Below, piece by piece: positions 7,358 to 14,978 of a DNA stretch of 31,944 bases (the first letter of the stretch is position 1; every line of letters starts with the position of its first letter). Under the pieces are notes generated by a model that had not been told where the DNA came from, did not search any database, and saw only the letters and a list, made by a program, of their open reading frames with translations. Both the position numbers and the translations under genes were made by a program. This DNA comes from JBFGCM01 sp041581135 (GTDB taxonomy: Bacteria; Actinomycetota; Acidimicrobiia; Spongiisociales; UBA5794), in NCBI GenBank assembly GCA_041581135.1, contig JBFGCM010000038.1, positions 1 to 31,944 on the forward strand, written 5' to 3'.

Positions 7358-8911
7358 TCAGCCCTCCCGGTCGACGATCTCCTTGACCTGGTCGAACCTG
7401 GGGAAGCGCATACGGGGACCGGCTTCGGCCCAGTCCATGTGGTTGCGCACGTACTCGTTGGCGGCGTCGCGCACCGGGTGGTAGTCCCACGACAACCGGG
7501 TGCCGGTCATGGCGGCATGCAGGGTGCGGCGAGCGCGTTGCGACAGCAGCACCTGTTCCCGGATGCCGTCCGAATCCCATCGCGCCGCCACCTCGGCGGC
7601 GAAGCCGGCGGCGAGGTCGCCGTGTCCCGGGTCATCGGCCAAGTTGGTTGTCTCGTCCGGGTCGGCCACCACGTCGTAGAGCAGCGGCGGATCGGTATCG
7701 CAGTGGATGTACTTGTACCGGTTGCGGCGGATCATGAAGATCGGATGCGAGGTCATCTCGGCGCAGTATTCGCCGAACGTCTCGTCGGTGTCGTCGGCTC
7801 CGCCGGTCACGAGGTGCCACAGGCTGCGTCCGTCGATGGGTTGCGCCAGCTCCGGCCACGCGTCGCCATCGCCACTCGAGATGTCCAGCAGCGTCGGCAG
7901 CAGGTCCAGCAGTGAGCAGGCGTTGGGCACCTGGCGGGACCGGATGCCGGGGCCGGCGATGATGAGGGGTACCCGCACCGACCGCTCGAACATCGACATC
8001 TTGAACCACTGGCCTCGTTCGCCGAGCATGTCGCCGTGGTCGGCCGTCAGGATCACGACCGTGTTGTCGGCCTGGCCGGTGTCTTCGAGGGTGGCCAGCA
8101 GCTTCCCCAGCCAGTGGTCGAAGTAGCTGGTGTTGGCGTAGTACCCGTGGCGGGCATTGCGGACGTGGCCCTCGGTAACCGGGTCGGTGTCGGAGGCGAT
8201 GCCGGCCCGAATGCGTCGGGTATGAGGGTCGAGCACCTGGTCGGTCGCCGGCACCGGCAGATCGATGGCGTCGTGGTCGTACAGGTCCCACCACTCCGGC
8301 CGGGCCACGTAGGGATCGTGGGGATGAATGAACGACGCCACCAACATCCAGGGGCGAGGATCGTCGTCCCTGGCGTAGTCGTAGAGGCGCCGGGTGGCGG
8401 CGAAACCGACCTCTTCGTCGTATTCGATCTGGTAGGTCATCTTGGCCTGGCCGGCCTCGCGCAGGCTGTCCATGTTGTGGTACCACTTACCGATGCGGAC
8501 GTCGGGCTCGTCCCAGTTGGGCGTCCAGGCGAAGTCGGCCGGGTAGATGTCGGTGGTGAGCCGCTCGTCGAAGCCGTGGAGCTGATCCGGACCGACGAAG
8601 TGCATCTTGCCCGACAGGCAGGTGCGATATCCCATCAACCGCAGGTAGTGGGCAAGGGTGGGGATCGACGCCGGGAACTCGGCGGCGTTGTCGTAGGCGC
8701 CGATCCTGGTGATCGCCTGGCCGGAGAGGAACGAGAACCGGGCCGGGGCGCACAGTGGTGAGTGGGCGTACGCGGCGTCGAATCGAACTCCCCGTTCTAC
8801 GAGTGCGTCCATGTGCGGCGTCTGCACAAGCGGGTGCCCGTAGCTGCCGGTGGCATGGGGTGCCAGTTGATCGGCCATCACCAGCAGGACGTTGGGAGTA
8901 GGTGTCGCCAT
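7358..8911 (-). CDS. betC: Choline-sulfatase
   Basis: 517 residues, the usual length. The formylglycine-forming site is SPLCAPARFSFLSG, with Cys54 as the residue converted to formylglycine, and the N-terminal metal-binding strand is NVLLVMADQ. Features specific to choline-sulfatases include YDNAAEF, the block TCLSGKMHFVGPDQLHGF, TTDIYPADF, HPHDPY, ILTADHGDMLGERG, and the C-terminal signature WDYHPVRDAANEYVRNHMDW. The enzyme hydrolyses choline-O-sulfate to choline and sulfate, supplying choline for glycine betaine synthesis or sulfur. The ATG at 8911 starts just ahead of the conserved core; an upstream in-frame GTG adds 18 non-conserved residues. No BetA/BetB dehydrogenase or transporter is present in the window. 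Confidence 0.93.
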   Translation of the reverse strand: MATPTPNVLLVMADQLAPHATGSYGHPLVQTPHMDALVERGVRFDAAYAHSPLCAPARFSFLSGQAITRIGAYDNAAEFPASIPTLAHYLRLMGYRTCLSGKMHFVGPDQLHGFDERLTTDIYPADFAWTPNWDEPDVRIGKWYHNMDSLREAGQAKMTYQIEYDEEVGFAATRRLYDYARDDDPRPWMLVASFIHPHDPYVARPEWWDLYDHDAIDLPVPATDQVLDPHTRRIRAGIASDTDPVTEGHVRNARHGYYANTSYFDHWLGKLLATLEDTGQADNTVVILTADHGDMLGERGQWFKMSMFERSVRVPLIIAGPGIRSRQVPNACSLLDLLPTLLDISSGDGDAWPELAQPIDGRSLWHLVTGGADDTDETFGEYCAEMTSHPIFMIRRNRYKYIHCDTDPPLLYDVVADPDETTNLADDPGHGDLAAGFAAEVAARWDSDGIREQVLLSQRARRTLHAAMTGTRLSWDYHPVRDAANEYVRNHMDWAEAGPRMRFPRFDQVKEIVDREG

Positions 8912-9021
8912 CGTGAGCGCGATCCTACGTAACAGACCGGTCCGACTGCGCAGCTCCGGGGTCACTTGGCCCTGGCGACGAGTGCTCGAAGTCAGAATCC
9001 TGACAGCAGAAGGAGTAACTC

Positions 9022-9288
9022 ATGCCACATGCCGATGTCCCTGATTCGCCTCGTCACCCCGACCCCCAGGGTTGGCCGGAGCGACGCGAGCGACTGGTGC
9101 GCGGACTGTGGAACCACCTCGTCATCTTCGTGCTGGTCGCACCACTCCTGTTCATGAGCAACTGGATCACCATCGGCGAAGACGGAAGTTGGTGGATCGT
9201 GTGGGTGCTTCAGCTGTGGGCGGTCGCCGGTGGTCTACATGTGTTCGGTGTGTCGCTGGAATTCTCCAGACATACGGACGAGCGATAG
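9022..9288 (+). CDS. Small 2TM-domain membrane protein
   Basis: 88 residues. A proline-rich, charged N-terminus ending RRERLVRGLWNHL leads into two hydrophobic segments (about 33-50 and 58-77) with a short loop, ending in a polar tail. This matches the small 2TM domain found in bacterial membrane proteins and at the N-terminus of some LytTR regulators and histidine kinases. Here it stands alone and its function is unknown. A strong ribosome site (AGAAGGAG) lies about 6 nt before the ATG. The gene is divergent from choline-sulfatase and convergent with the DUF7450-like gene, with a terminator-like hairpin between the ends of the latter two. Confidence 0.75.
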   Translation: MPHADVPDSPRHPDPQGWPERRERLVRGLWNHLVIFVLVAPLLFMSNWITIGEDGSWWIVWVLQLWAVAGGLHVFGVSLEFSRHTDER

Positions 9289-9325
9289 TCCGGCTCCCGC
9301 GACGGCTGATGAGGCTGGAGTGATC

Positions 9326-9351
9326 CGGGGAGGGCCTGTCGACCCTCCCCG
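9326..9351. terminator. Bidirectional hairpin between convergent genes
   Basis: CGGGGAGGG (9326-9334) pairs perfectly with CCCTCCCCG (9343-9351) around an 8-nt loop. It lies between the stop codons of two convergent genes. There is no clear U-tract on either side, as is common for actinobacterial terminators. Confidence 0.7.
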
Positions 9352-9380
9352 AATCGGGATGCCTCCGCTCGACCTGCTCG

Positions 9381-10178
9381 TTACAGGACTTCGAACTTCG
9401 GCGACTTGCGGGTCGGCACGCACAGCACGTCGCTGCCGTCGACCACCAGCAGTTCTTCGCCGAATTGGTTGTGGGTGAACACAGTCGCCGTGATATCTAC
9501 GCGGGATGCCTCGTAGCACATCAAATGCCCGCCGGGGTTGCTGACCCCGACGGCGTTGCCGGCGGCGTCGATCTTGCGGGTCGGGTTGCAGAACACGATC
9601 GCGTGCCCGACCTCGGCTTCCGACGACGTCCACTGGTCACCCAGCGTGACGAACGCGTCCGCCGGCTTGGCCTCGAGCACCTCGTAGCACTTGAAGTGGT
9701 CCAGCCGCTTCGGCGGCTCGTGGCCCTCCTTCTGGGTGGGTACGCCCAGCAGCACGGTCTGCCCGAGCACCGCCTGACCGCCACCGAACTGGTTGCGGTA
9801 CTTGATCCGCCGCAGCGGATCTTGGTGCCCGATCGGGTCCACGAGATAGAACTTGAGATGGCCGTCGGGATTCCCGATGCCCCACTCCCGGTCCCCGTGG
9901 ATCTTGCGAGTCGGATTGCAGAACCAGACCGGATTGGCGACGAACAACTCCACGAACTCTTGGTCCGGGATGTTGAACTGGTCCTGGGTGAAGACCGCCG
10001 TGTTGGCGATCGCCGGATCAGCCTCGACCACGTTGTAGCAACGGAAATGGTCGAGACGTTGAATGAACACCGCCGCCTGGGCTTCCGCTGTGTCGCTGAC
10101 CGCGAACAGCATCGTCCCGACGACGGCGAGCACGGTGAGCCACGCTCCCGTGCGGCGAATGGACACGCGTGCGTCCAT
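9381..10178 (-). CDS. Secreted protein with two DUF7450-like units
   Basis: 265 residues. A signal peptide covers about 1-34, with likely cleavage near AEAQA. Two copies of one module follow (about 40-150 and 157-258). Each has the order LDHF(R/K)CY, then FCNPTRK, then NP-GHL near a second (F/C)Y, then NQFG, then GVPT(Q)K or CVPTRK. The repeated Cys positions suggest disulfides; in the first copy two of the usual cysteines are replaced (HLKFY and LLGVPTQK in place of HLMCY and VLCVPTRK). This pattern is that of secreted DUF7450-family proteins of unknown function. The ATG at 10178 has a GAGGGGGG ribosome site just upstream. It ends facing the 2TM gene across a hairpin. Confidence 0.75.
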   Translation of the reverse strand: MDARVSIRRTGAWLTVLAVVGTMLFAVSDTAEAQAAVFIQRLDHFRCYNVVEADPAIANTAVFTQDQFNIPDQEFVELFVANPVWFCNPTRKIHGDREWGIGNPDGHLKFYLVDPIGHQDPLRRIKYRNQFGGGQAVLGQTVLLGVPTQKEGHEPPKRLDHFKCYEVLEAKPADAFVTLGDQWTSSEAEVGHAIVFCNPTRKIDAAGNAVGVSNPGGHLMCYEASRVDITATVFTHNQFGEELLVVDGSDVLCVPTRKSPKFEVL

Positions 10179-10453
10179 AGGCCCCCCTCTGAGCCTCTGT
10201 GCCAGTGCGCTCGCCGGGCGAGGCCCTCACCCAGCGACCTCCTAAGTACTAGTCCTCGATCAGGAAGTGTCAATGGTGGGCGATGACGCGGGCCTGCCAG
10301 AGCTCGAAGTGGGCGCTGAAGGACACGCCGTGCGGTCTGAGCGAAGCCGAGGCCGGCATGCTCGTCTGTGGCAACAAGGCCATAGCCAAGAGGGCGAAGT
10401 TCACCTTCGGATGGAATGCCTTCGAGATAGCCGGGAACCGGTGAGCCCGTCCG
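10179..10453. other. Intergenic region without a convincing gene
   Basis: 275 nt between the small membrane protein gene (ending at 10454) and the DUF7450-like gene. A 65-codon open frame on each strand crosses it, but neither has a ribosome site or family-like sequence. It must contain the promoter of the DUF7450-like gene; I cannot pick out clear -35 and -10 elements. Confidence 0.4.
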
Positions 10454-10717
10454 TCAGCCGCTGACAACTGCGGCGATCACCACCGCCAGCACGATCAGGA
10501 GCACCACCGCCACCATCGCAACTGCGGCGACGGGCCGGAGCTTCCCACCCCGCAACGGCACCACGCCGTAGCCCATGGAGCCCTCCTCGGGCTTCCACTC
10601 GCCGGTGTACTCATCGCGACGGAAGCCGTGCGCCAGCATCGACATCCGATAGCCCCGGAGCGGGTTCGTCGGATCGTTGGGGGACCGGCGGTGATCTCGC
10701 GGCATGGACACCCTCAT
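10454..10717 (-). CDS. Small C-terminally anchored membrane protein
   Basis: 87 residues. The first 60 are polar, with a Tyr/Trp-containing stretch (RRDEYTGEWKPEEGSMGYGV). The last 25 form one strongly hydrophobic helix (VAAVAMVAVVLLIVLAVVIA) ending in VVSG, so the protein is probably anchored by its tail with the N-terminus in the cytoplasm. I chose the ATG at 10717 because GGGGGAG lies 7 nt upstream. A longer frame to 10777 would reach almost to the upstream gene and has no such site. It is the third gene of the run begun by the C70-like protease, 76 nt after the 200-residue gene. I do not recognise a family. Confidence 0.6.
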   Translation of the reverse strand: MRVSMPRDHRRSPNDPTNPLRGYRMSMLAHGFRRDEYTGEWKPEEGSMGYGVVPLRGGKLRPVAAVAMVAVVLLIVLAVVIAAVVSG

Positions 10718-10793
10718 GGAGGTTCTCCCCCAGAGTACCCATCGCCACGCCCGACGACGATCGAACCGGGCCATCACCCGGGTCGGCTACCGC

Positions 10794-11396
10794 CTATTCG
10801 CCCTTGCCTTTCGGGCTCGTGTCGAGCCTGATGACCTCCTCGGCCGGTTCAGCAAGCACGCCGACGAACTCGTCCGGCGAATACACCTGCCCTGACACCA
10901 GCGCCGCATGACACTGGCCGATGGGGATCAGGAGGGCTTCGCCTCCCTCCTCGGGGTGGAGCCACAGCGCCACCGTGTAGAGGGCGGGGATCTTCAGCAA
11001 GCGGAGCTCGTATCCAGAGCGCCGGACTTCGTCCAGCTTCTCGGCAGCCGCCACTCCCTCGAAGGTCGCGCCCACGAACTGGCCCTCGTTCAGCTGCATG
11101 AACCGCTCGATGTTCCCATCGACGTCGGCCGGGATCTCGACTGCGGCGATGGCGCCCGCTTCGCGCTGGACCAGGTAGCGCCAGCCTGCAAACTCGGCCG
11201 CATCCAAGCCGCGACGAGCGGCGAGATCCGCCGCGCCCAGGGTGTAGATGCCGTGGGGAGCGCCGAGCGAGAGCTCGTCAGGGCTCGTCTTCTCGAGCGC
11301 CCGAGTGCGGAACAGCTTCTTCTCTGCCTTGCGACGTAGGACTTCACGCACCCCGTCGGTCAATTCCGTCGGAGGGCTTCCGACATGTAGCGCCAC
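10794..11396 (-). CDS. Unrecognised 200-residue protein beside a papain-fold protease
   Basis: 200 residues, soluble, mixed helix and strand, without signal peptide or membrane segment. It starts at a GTG (11396) with a very strong ribosome site AGGAGG five nt upstream, 12 nt after the stop of the C70-like protease gene, so the two are certainly in one operon. Features: an acidic/basic N-terminal helix (VREVLRRKAEKKLFRTRALE), a middle part with GWRYLVQREAGAIAAVEIP, and a C-terminal part YELRLLKIPALYTVALWLHP followed by VYSPDEFVGVL. I do not recognise a family. Position suggests a partner, substrate, chaperone or inhibitor of the protease; nothing in the sequence decides between these. Confidence 0.7.
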   Translation of the reverse strand: MALHVGSPPTELTDGVREVLRRKAEKKLFRTRALEKTSPDELSLGAPHGIYTLGAADLAARRGLDAAEFAGWRYLVQREAGAIAAVEIPADVDGNIERFMQLNEGQFVGATFEGVAAAEKLDEVRRSGYELRLLKIPALYTVALWLHPEEGGEALLIPIGQCHAALVSGQVYSPDEFVGVLAEPAEEVIRLDTSPKGKGE

Positions 11397-11408
11397 GTCA
11401 TCCTCCTC

Positions 11409-12116
11409 TCACGGTTGGGTTTCGTACGAGTGGGTCCACGAGCCGGTGGTCTGGTAGCTGGTCGAAAATGCCGCGTACCCCATGTCTGAAGGGCCGTACC
11501 ACGGATCTTCGATGCCAACCGACTGTGTGGCGTCGGCCAGGTAGCCGTCGATGATGAGGAAGTGGCCGCCGCCACCGCTCCAGCCGACTCTCACTCCCAA
11601 TGGCCGACCGACGTCGATCTCCGACCTCACGTCGGCGAACGACATGGCGCCGCCCGACCAGTTGTCGAAATGGCCGACCCGTTGCAGAGCGAGGTCGAGG
11701 TACCAGGTCTGATTGCAAGCGGCGCTTCCTCCGCTGGTGCAGCAGGTGGTTTCACCCATCTCGCCGTTGGCCACTGCGCATTGCGTCCATGTGCTGGACG
11801 GGTCGTAGAACAGCGCCACGCTGGTGGAGACCGCCGCCCAGCACCAGTTGGTCTGCTGCTGGGTCTGCATGTTGAAGGTCAGTCGTTGCCACGTCGGCGC
11901 AAACCGCTCGGCGAGCCAAGCGATCAAGTCGGCCAGGCTGTGCCTCACCCAGACGTAGACCACCCGAATGGCCTTGACCACGGCCACCGCGATGGACTTC
12001 TTGGGCTCGCCTCCCGGCGGAGCGGAGGGGACGACGGGGAGGCGACTGGTGATGAGCACACTGTCGGGGCTCGCTTTGGTGGGCCTGTCGATGGCCCGCT
12101 TCATGTCGACGGACAT
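11409..12116 (-). CDS. Papain-fold cysteine protease, C70/AvrRpt2-like (peptidase C39-like 2)
   Basis: 235 residues. The core motif QTQQQTNWCWAAVS carries the oxyanion-hole Gln (86-88) and catalytic Cys92. The partner His185 is in GGGGHFLIIDGY and the Asp204 in IEDPWYG, giving a complete Cys-His-Asp set. Further cysteines (113, 125, 126, 134) are in the pattern common in this family and may pair. The first 80 residues are a Pro/Ser-rich stretch then an amphipathic region (about 41-75), with no clear Sec signal. Related proteases include type III effectors and stand-alone bacterial proteins. The ATG at 12116 has GGAGG six nt upstream. It leads an operon with the 200-residue and tail-anchored proteins. 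The substrate is unknown. Confidence 0.82.
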   Translation of the reverse strand: MSVDMKRAIDRPTKASPDSVLITSRLPVVPSAPPGGEPKKSIAVAVVKAIRVVYVWVRHSLADLIAWLAERFAPTWQRLTFNMQTQQQTNWCWAAVSTSVALFYDPSSTWTQCAVANGEMGETTCCTSGGSAACNQTWYLDLALQRVGHFDNWSGGAMSFADVRSEIDVGRPLGVRVGWSGGGGHFLIIDGYLADATQSVGIEDPWYGPSDMGYAAFSTSYQTTGSWTHSYETQP

Positions 12117-12463
12117 GAGACACCTCCAGGTCACTTGTCCGATGGTTGGTGATACTTGCCTCTCCGGCCGGGACCGTCTTCGTTGCGTGGTCGCATCGGA
12201 CCCGATGCCCTGGTGGTCTCAGAGGTCTGCCGGCCTACCAGGCGCGGACCGGACTTGTACGTGGGTACACGGATCCTCCCGCTGACCTCCTCTCTGCGGA
12301 GAGGCATGCGGCACCCGAACCCCCACAACGCCGCCACCTATACCCATCGTCTCTCCGCCTCGCCTCCAAGTCAACGTGGGGGAGGGAGCGGTTGATCTGG
12401 CGTGTTGATCCGGCTGAATGGTTTCGTTCCCTGGAGGCAGGACGCTGAAACACGCCTGAGGTA
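12117..12463. other. 347-nt gene-free region upstream of the C70-like protease operon
   Basis: No supported gene. It must hold the promoter of the protease operon (minus strand). The only structure I see is a 6-bp stem with 4-nt loop, CCTCTC-TGCG-GAGAGG (12289-12304), about 175 nt upstream of the protease start, which may be chance. Open frames here have no ribosome site and unnatural composition. Confidence 0.5.
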
Positions 12464-13498
12464 TCAGGAACCAGGTTCTGCGGTATCGGCCAGGGTGCCG
12501 GTGATCCACCGATCGATCTGGGACCACATGTCGTACAGCCACTGCTCCAGGTCGGCGGGCTCTGGGAGCTCTTCGGCCGGCACGAACCACGTCTTGGCGG
12601 CGACTGTCGTGTCGATGGGCATCGCTCGCCAGATGTCACCCGGGGTGAGAAAGGCTTCCAGCCCGGCGTGTCCGATGAAGAACACGCCTCCGTCGTCGGG
12701 GGCCGCGTCGAGCGCTGCCTGCACCCCTGCTGTTCGGGGCGGCAGTGTGATGCGCAGGTCCTCGGCGCGTTCGGCGAGGTCGGGGCGGCCGATCTCCCGA
12801 AGCTTGCGGATGGCACGGGCGTGCCGGCCCTCCGTGTAGTTCGCCCCTTCGGGAAAGATCACAAAGGCGTCGTCCTTCGCCATGCCGGCGGCCAGGTCAC
12901 GGATCGATTCGATGAGTGCTGCGCCGCCTTTCCGCCCAGCCGGAACGAAGGCAGTCGGGGTCCGATTCAGCATGACGTCGACCGCCGGATCCCACTGCAG
13001 GAAGTCCTTGAGCACGATCCTCGGTCTTCGCTTGTATCCATTCACCAGGAAATCCAACAGGAGGATGGAGTCACCGGGTCCGGCGTGGCGGCTGAGGATC
13101 AGCGCCGGCTTGCGGTCCTGTTGACCGACGGTCTGGGGCGGCGGGTCTTCGAGTGCCACGTCGAGCTTGAAGGCTCGTTGCGCCGACCTCACCACCAACC
13201 GCAGCATCACCCCGAGCACGACGAAGTGGGCACGCTGGAAGGGCTCCGAGCGGATCTTCCAACCGAACCCCGACGCCACCCACAATCCGAACAGCGCGAT
13301 CAGGACACCGACCTCGACAGCGAGGTACAGGAACAGGAACCAGGCCACCCGTAGGATCCGCCAGTTGCCGGGGATGAGCCGTGACACGATCAAGGCAACG
13401 AGCACCCAGACCGGCAGCGCCAGCGCCGCAAGGATGAAGCCGATGACCACCGCGGGATCGATCACGAGCCGGCGCACCCATCGAGGCGGGAGTCTCAT
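12464..13498 (-). CDS. PlsC-like lysophospholipid/glycerolphosphate acyltransferase
   Basis: 344 residues. Two to three membrane segments (about 15-90) precede a PlsC-type acyltransferase domain with the HX4D catalytic motif SRHAGPGDS (His138, Asp143) and the FPEGANYTEGR block (about 215-225) that binds the acceptor phosphate. Such enzymes acylate glycerol-phosphate or lysophospholipids at the membrane with acyl-CoA or acyl-ACP. The ATG at 13498 overlaps the stop of the patatin gene as ATGA, so the two are translationally coupled; a longer frame would run into the patatin gene. A lipase-acyltransferase pair fits phospholipid acyl-chain remodelling, which is inference. The substrate cannot be read from the sequence. 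Confidence 0.85.
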   Translation of the reverse strand: MRLPPRWVRRLVIDPAVVIGFILAALALPVWVLVALIVSRLIPGNWRILRVAWFLFLYLAVEVGVLIALFGLWVASGFGWKIRSEPFQRAHFVVLGVMLRLVVRSAQRAFKLDVALEDPPPQTVGQQDRKPALILSRHAGPGDSILLLDFLVNGYKRRPRIVLKDFLQWDPAVDVMLNRTPTAFVPAGRKGGAALIESIRDLAAGMAKDDAFVIFPEGANYTEGRHARAIRKLREIGRPDLAERAEDLRITLPPRTAGVQAALDAAPDDGGVFFIGHAGLEAFLTPGDIWRAMPIDTTVAAKTWFVPAEELPEPADLEQWLYDMWSQIDRWITGTLADTAEPGS

Positions 13499-14325
13499 GC
13501 CAGGCCGGCCTCGGACAGATATGCGGAGCTGGCTCGGTAGGCCCCGTCGATGAGCGTGTTCGTCGAAGTCGTGTCGCGCCACTTCAGCTGACGCCGGTCG
13601 TCAAACCCGAGCCGGTTGCCGGACGGCAGGATGTGCAGATCCACCTTTTCGGGAAGCCGCTGCACGCCGCTGCGGAACCGGTGCCTCCGGGCGATCTCGA
13701 AAGACAGCAAGGCGGCCTCGTGGAGCCGGCGCGGCGGACGCAGGGGGACCTCGACGCGACCCACCTGGAGGGCGAAGATCGTGGTGGCGCCCAGCTCGAT
13801 GGCCCGGTCGATCGGGATGGAGTTGACCAGTCCGCCGTCGTAGAAATGCTCCCCGTCGATCTCGACGGGCGCCAGCAGTACCGGGATGGCGGCGCTGGCG
13901 AGGAGCGCATCCACCAGCGGGCCCTCGGTGAACCAATGCTCGGACGCGTTCTCGATGGACGAGGCGACACATTGGAAGCGGATGTCGAGGTCCTGGATCC
14001 GCACGTCGGCTCCGTGCACGTGTTGGAGCAACACTCGCAGCTCCTGCGAGCTGTGGATGGCGGGCCGCATGAAGGCGAGGTTCTTCAGCCGTTGCCCGAT
14101 CCCCGACGCAAAGAGCCGGGCGCCTGCGATGTCGGTCCACAGCTCGGTCAGGTGTCGGATCGCGTCGGGGCCGGCGCCGGCGGCCACAACCGACCCGTTG
14201 AACGCGCCGATGGAGGTGCCGACGATGAGGTCCGGCCGGATGCCGGCGTCCTCGAGCGCCTGGAGCATGCCGACCTCAACGGCGCCCCAGCGCCCACCGC
14301 CTCCGAGAACAAACGCCGTCGTCAC
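13495..14325 (-). CDS. Patatin-like phospholipase
   Basis: 276 residues, typical of RssA-type bacterial patatins. Motifs in order: the oxyanion Gly-rich loop LGGGGRWGA (7-15), the nucleophile elbow GTSIG (Ser38), and the dyad aspartate in YDGGLVNSIPI (Asp163). These form the Ser-Asp catalytic dyad of patatin lipid acyl hydrolases. The protein has no signal peptide, so it acts in the cytoplasm or on the inner membrane face. It starts at GTG 14325 and its stop overlaps the start of the acyltransferase gene in ATGA. The coupling suggests equal synthesis of the hydrolase and the acyltransferase. Confidence 0.9.
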   Translation of the reverse strand: MTTAFVLGGGGRWGAVEVGMLQALEDAGIRPDLIVGTSIGAFNGSVVAAGAGPDAIRHLTELWTDIAGARLFASGIGQRLKNLAFMRPAIHSSQELRVLLQHVHGADVRIQDLDIRFQCVASSIENASEHWFTEGPLVDALLASAAIPVLLAPVEIDGEHFYDGGLVNSIPIDRAIELGATTIFALQVGRVEVPLRPPRRLHEAALLSFEIARRHRFRSGVQRLPEKVDLHILPSGNRLGFDDRRQLKWRDTTSTNTLIDGAYRASSAYLSEAGLA

Positions 14326-14374
14326 AACGAGACGATAGGGCGTTGCGCGGTCGAGGGGCCGCGGGCGCGTCGGA

Positions 14375-14836
14375 CTACGGCGACTTGCGAGCCGCCTTGA
14401 TCTCCTGACGCAGCTCCCATGCCAGCCGCTCGTGGTTCTTCTTCGAGCGACCCATCAGCGAGTCGATGTAGTGCAGCGACTCGCCGTGTTTGAGCACGTA
14501 CCGCTTGGCTGCTCGCCGTGTGTTGTCGTCAGGCCTCGTCTCGATCTCGAAGTCAGGGTCCGTGAGCTCGACCGGCGGATCCACGACGCGGGGCTCGACC
14601 TCGATGGCGTCGACGTCGAAGCGATAGGTCTTGAGAAGGTTGGTAACGACGAGTTCGTCACCGTCGAGCTCGACCGACAGGCTTAGCGACCGCCAGATGA
14701 GCAAGGCCGTCAGCACCACCAAGAAGATTCGCTCTATTCCCGAGGCGGTTCCGAGGATGATCAGTGCGGCGACTACGAGGCCAGCAGCGAGGATCCACGC
14801 CACGATCGGCGGTCCGAGGAGGCGCTTGGTGTCCAT
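14375..14836 (-). CDS. Membrane protein with PH-like domain
   Basis: 153 residues. Two hydrophobic segments (about 11-30 and 36-52) are followed by a cytoplasmic part beginning SVELDGDELVVTNLLKTYRF, the pattern of bacterial PH-like domains attached to paired helices. A charged C-terminal helix (KKNHERLAWELRQEIKAARK) closes the protein. Function unknown; similar actinobacterial proteins are annotated only as PH-domain or DUF proteins. It lies 49 nt upstream of the patatin gene on the same strand, so it may be the first gene of that operon. ATG at 14836. Confidence 0.7.
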   Translation of the reverse strand: MDTKRLLGPPIVAWILAAGLVVAALIILGTASGIERIFLVVLTALLIWRSLSLSVELDGDELVVTNLLKTYRFDVDAIEVEPRVVDPPVELTDPDFEIETRPDDNTRRAAKRYVLKHGESLHYIDSLMGRSKKNHERLAWELRQEIKAARKSP

Positions 14837-14978
14837 GCGCCGGGAGTGTAGGAAGGGTGCGACGCCCGCAAGGTGGTGAGCGCTTGCGCCCCCTACGGTC
14901 GCGCCGATCCCGCTGCCTGGCGCGATGTCGGCAAACGCATCGAAGTCGGTTGACCGCGCTAGCGATGCTGTGTCGACG

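Noticed and set aside
10270..10467. 65-codon frame on the minus strand between the small membrane protein and the DUF7450-like gene
   Set aside because: It overlaps the small membrane protein's end, lacks a ribosome site and has no natural-looking domain.
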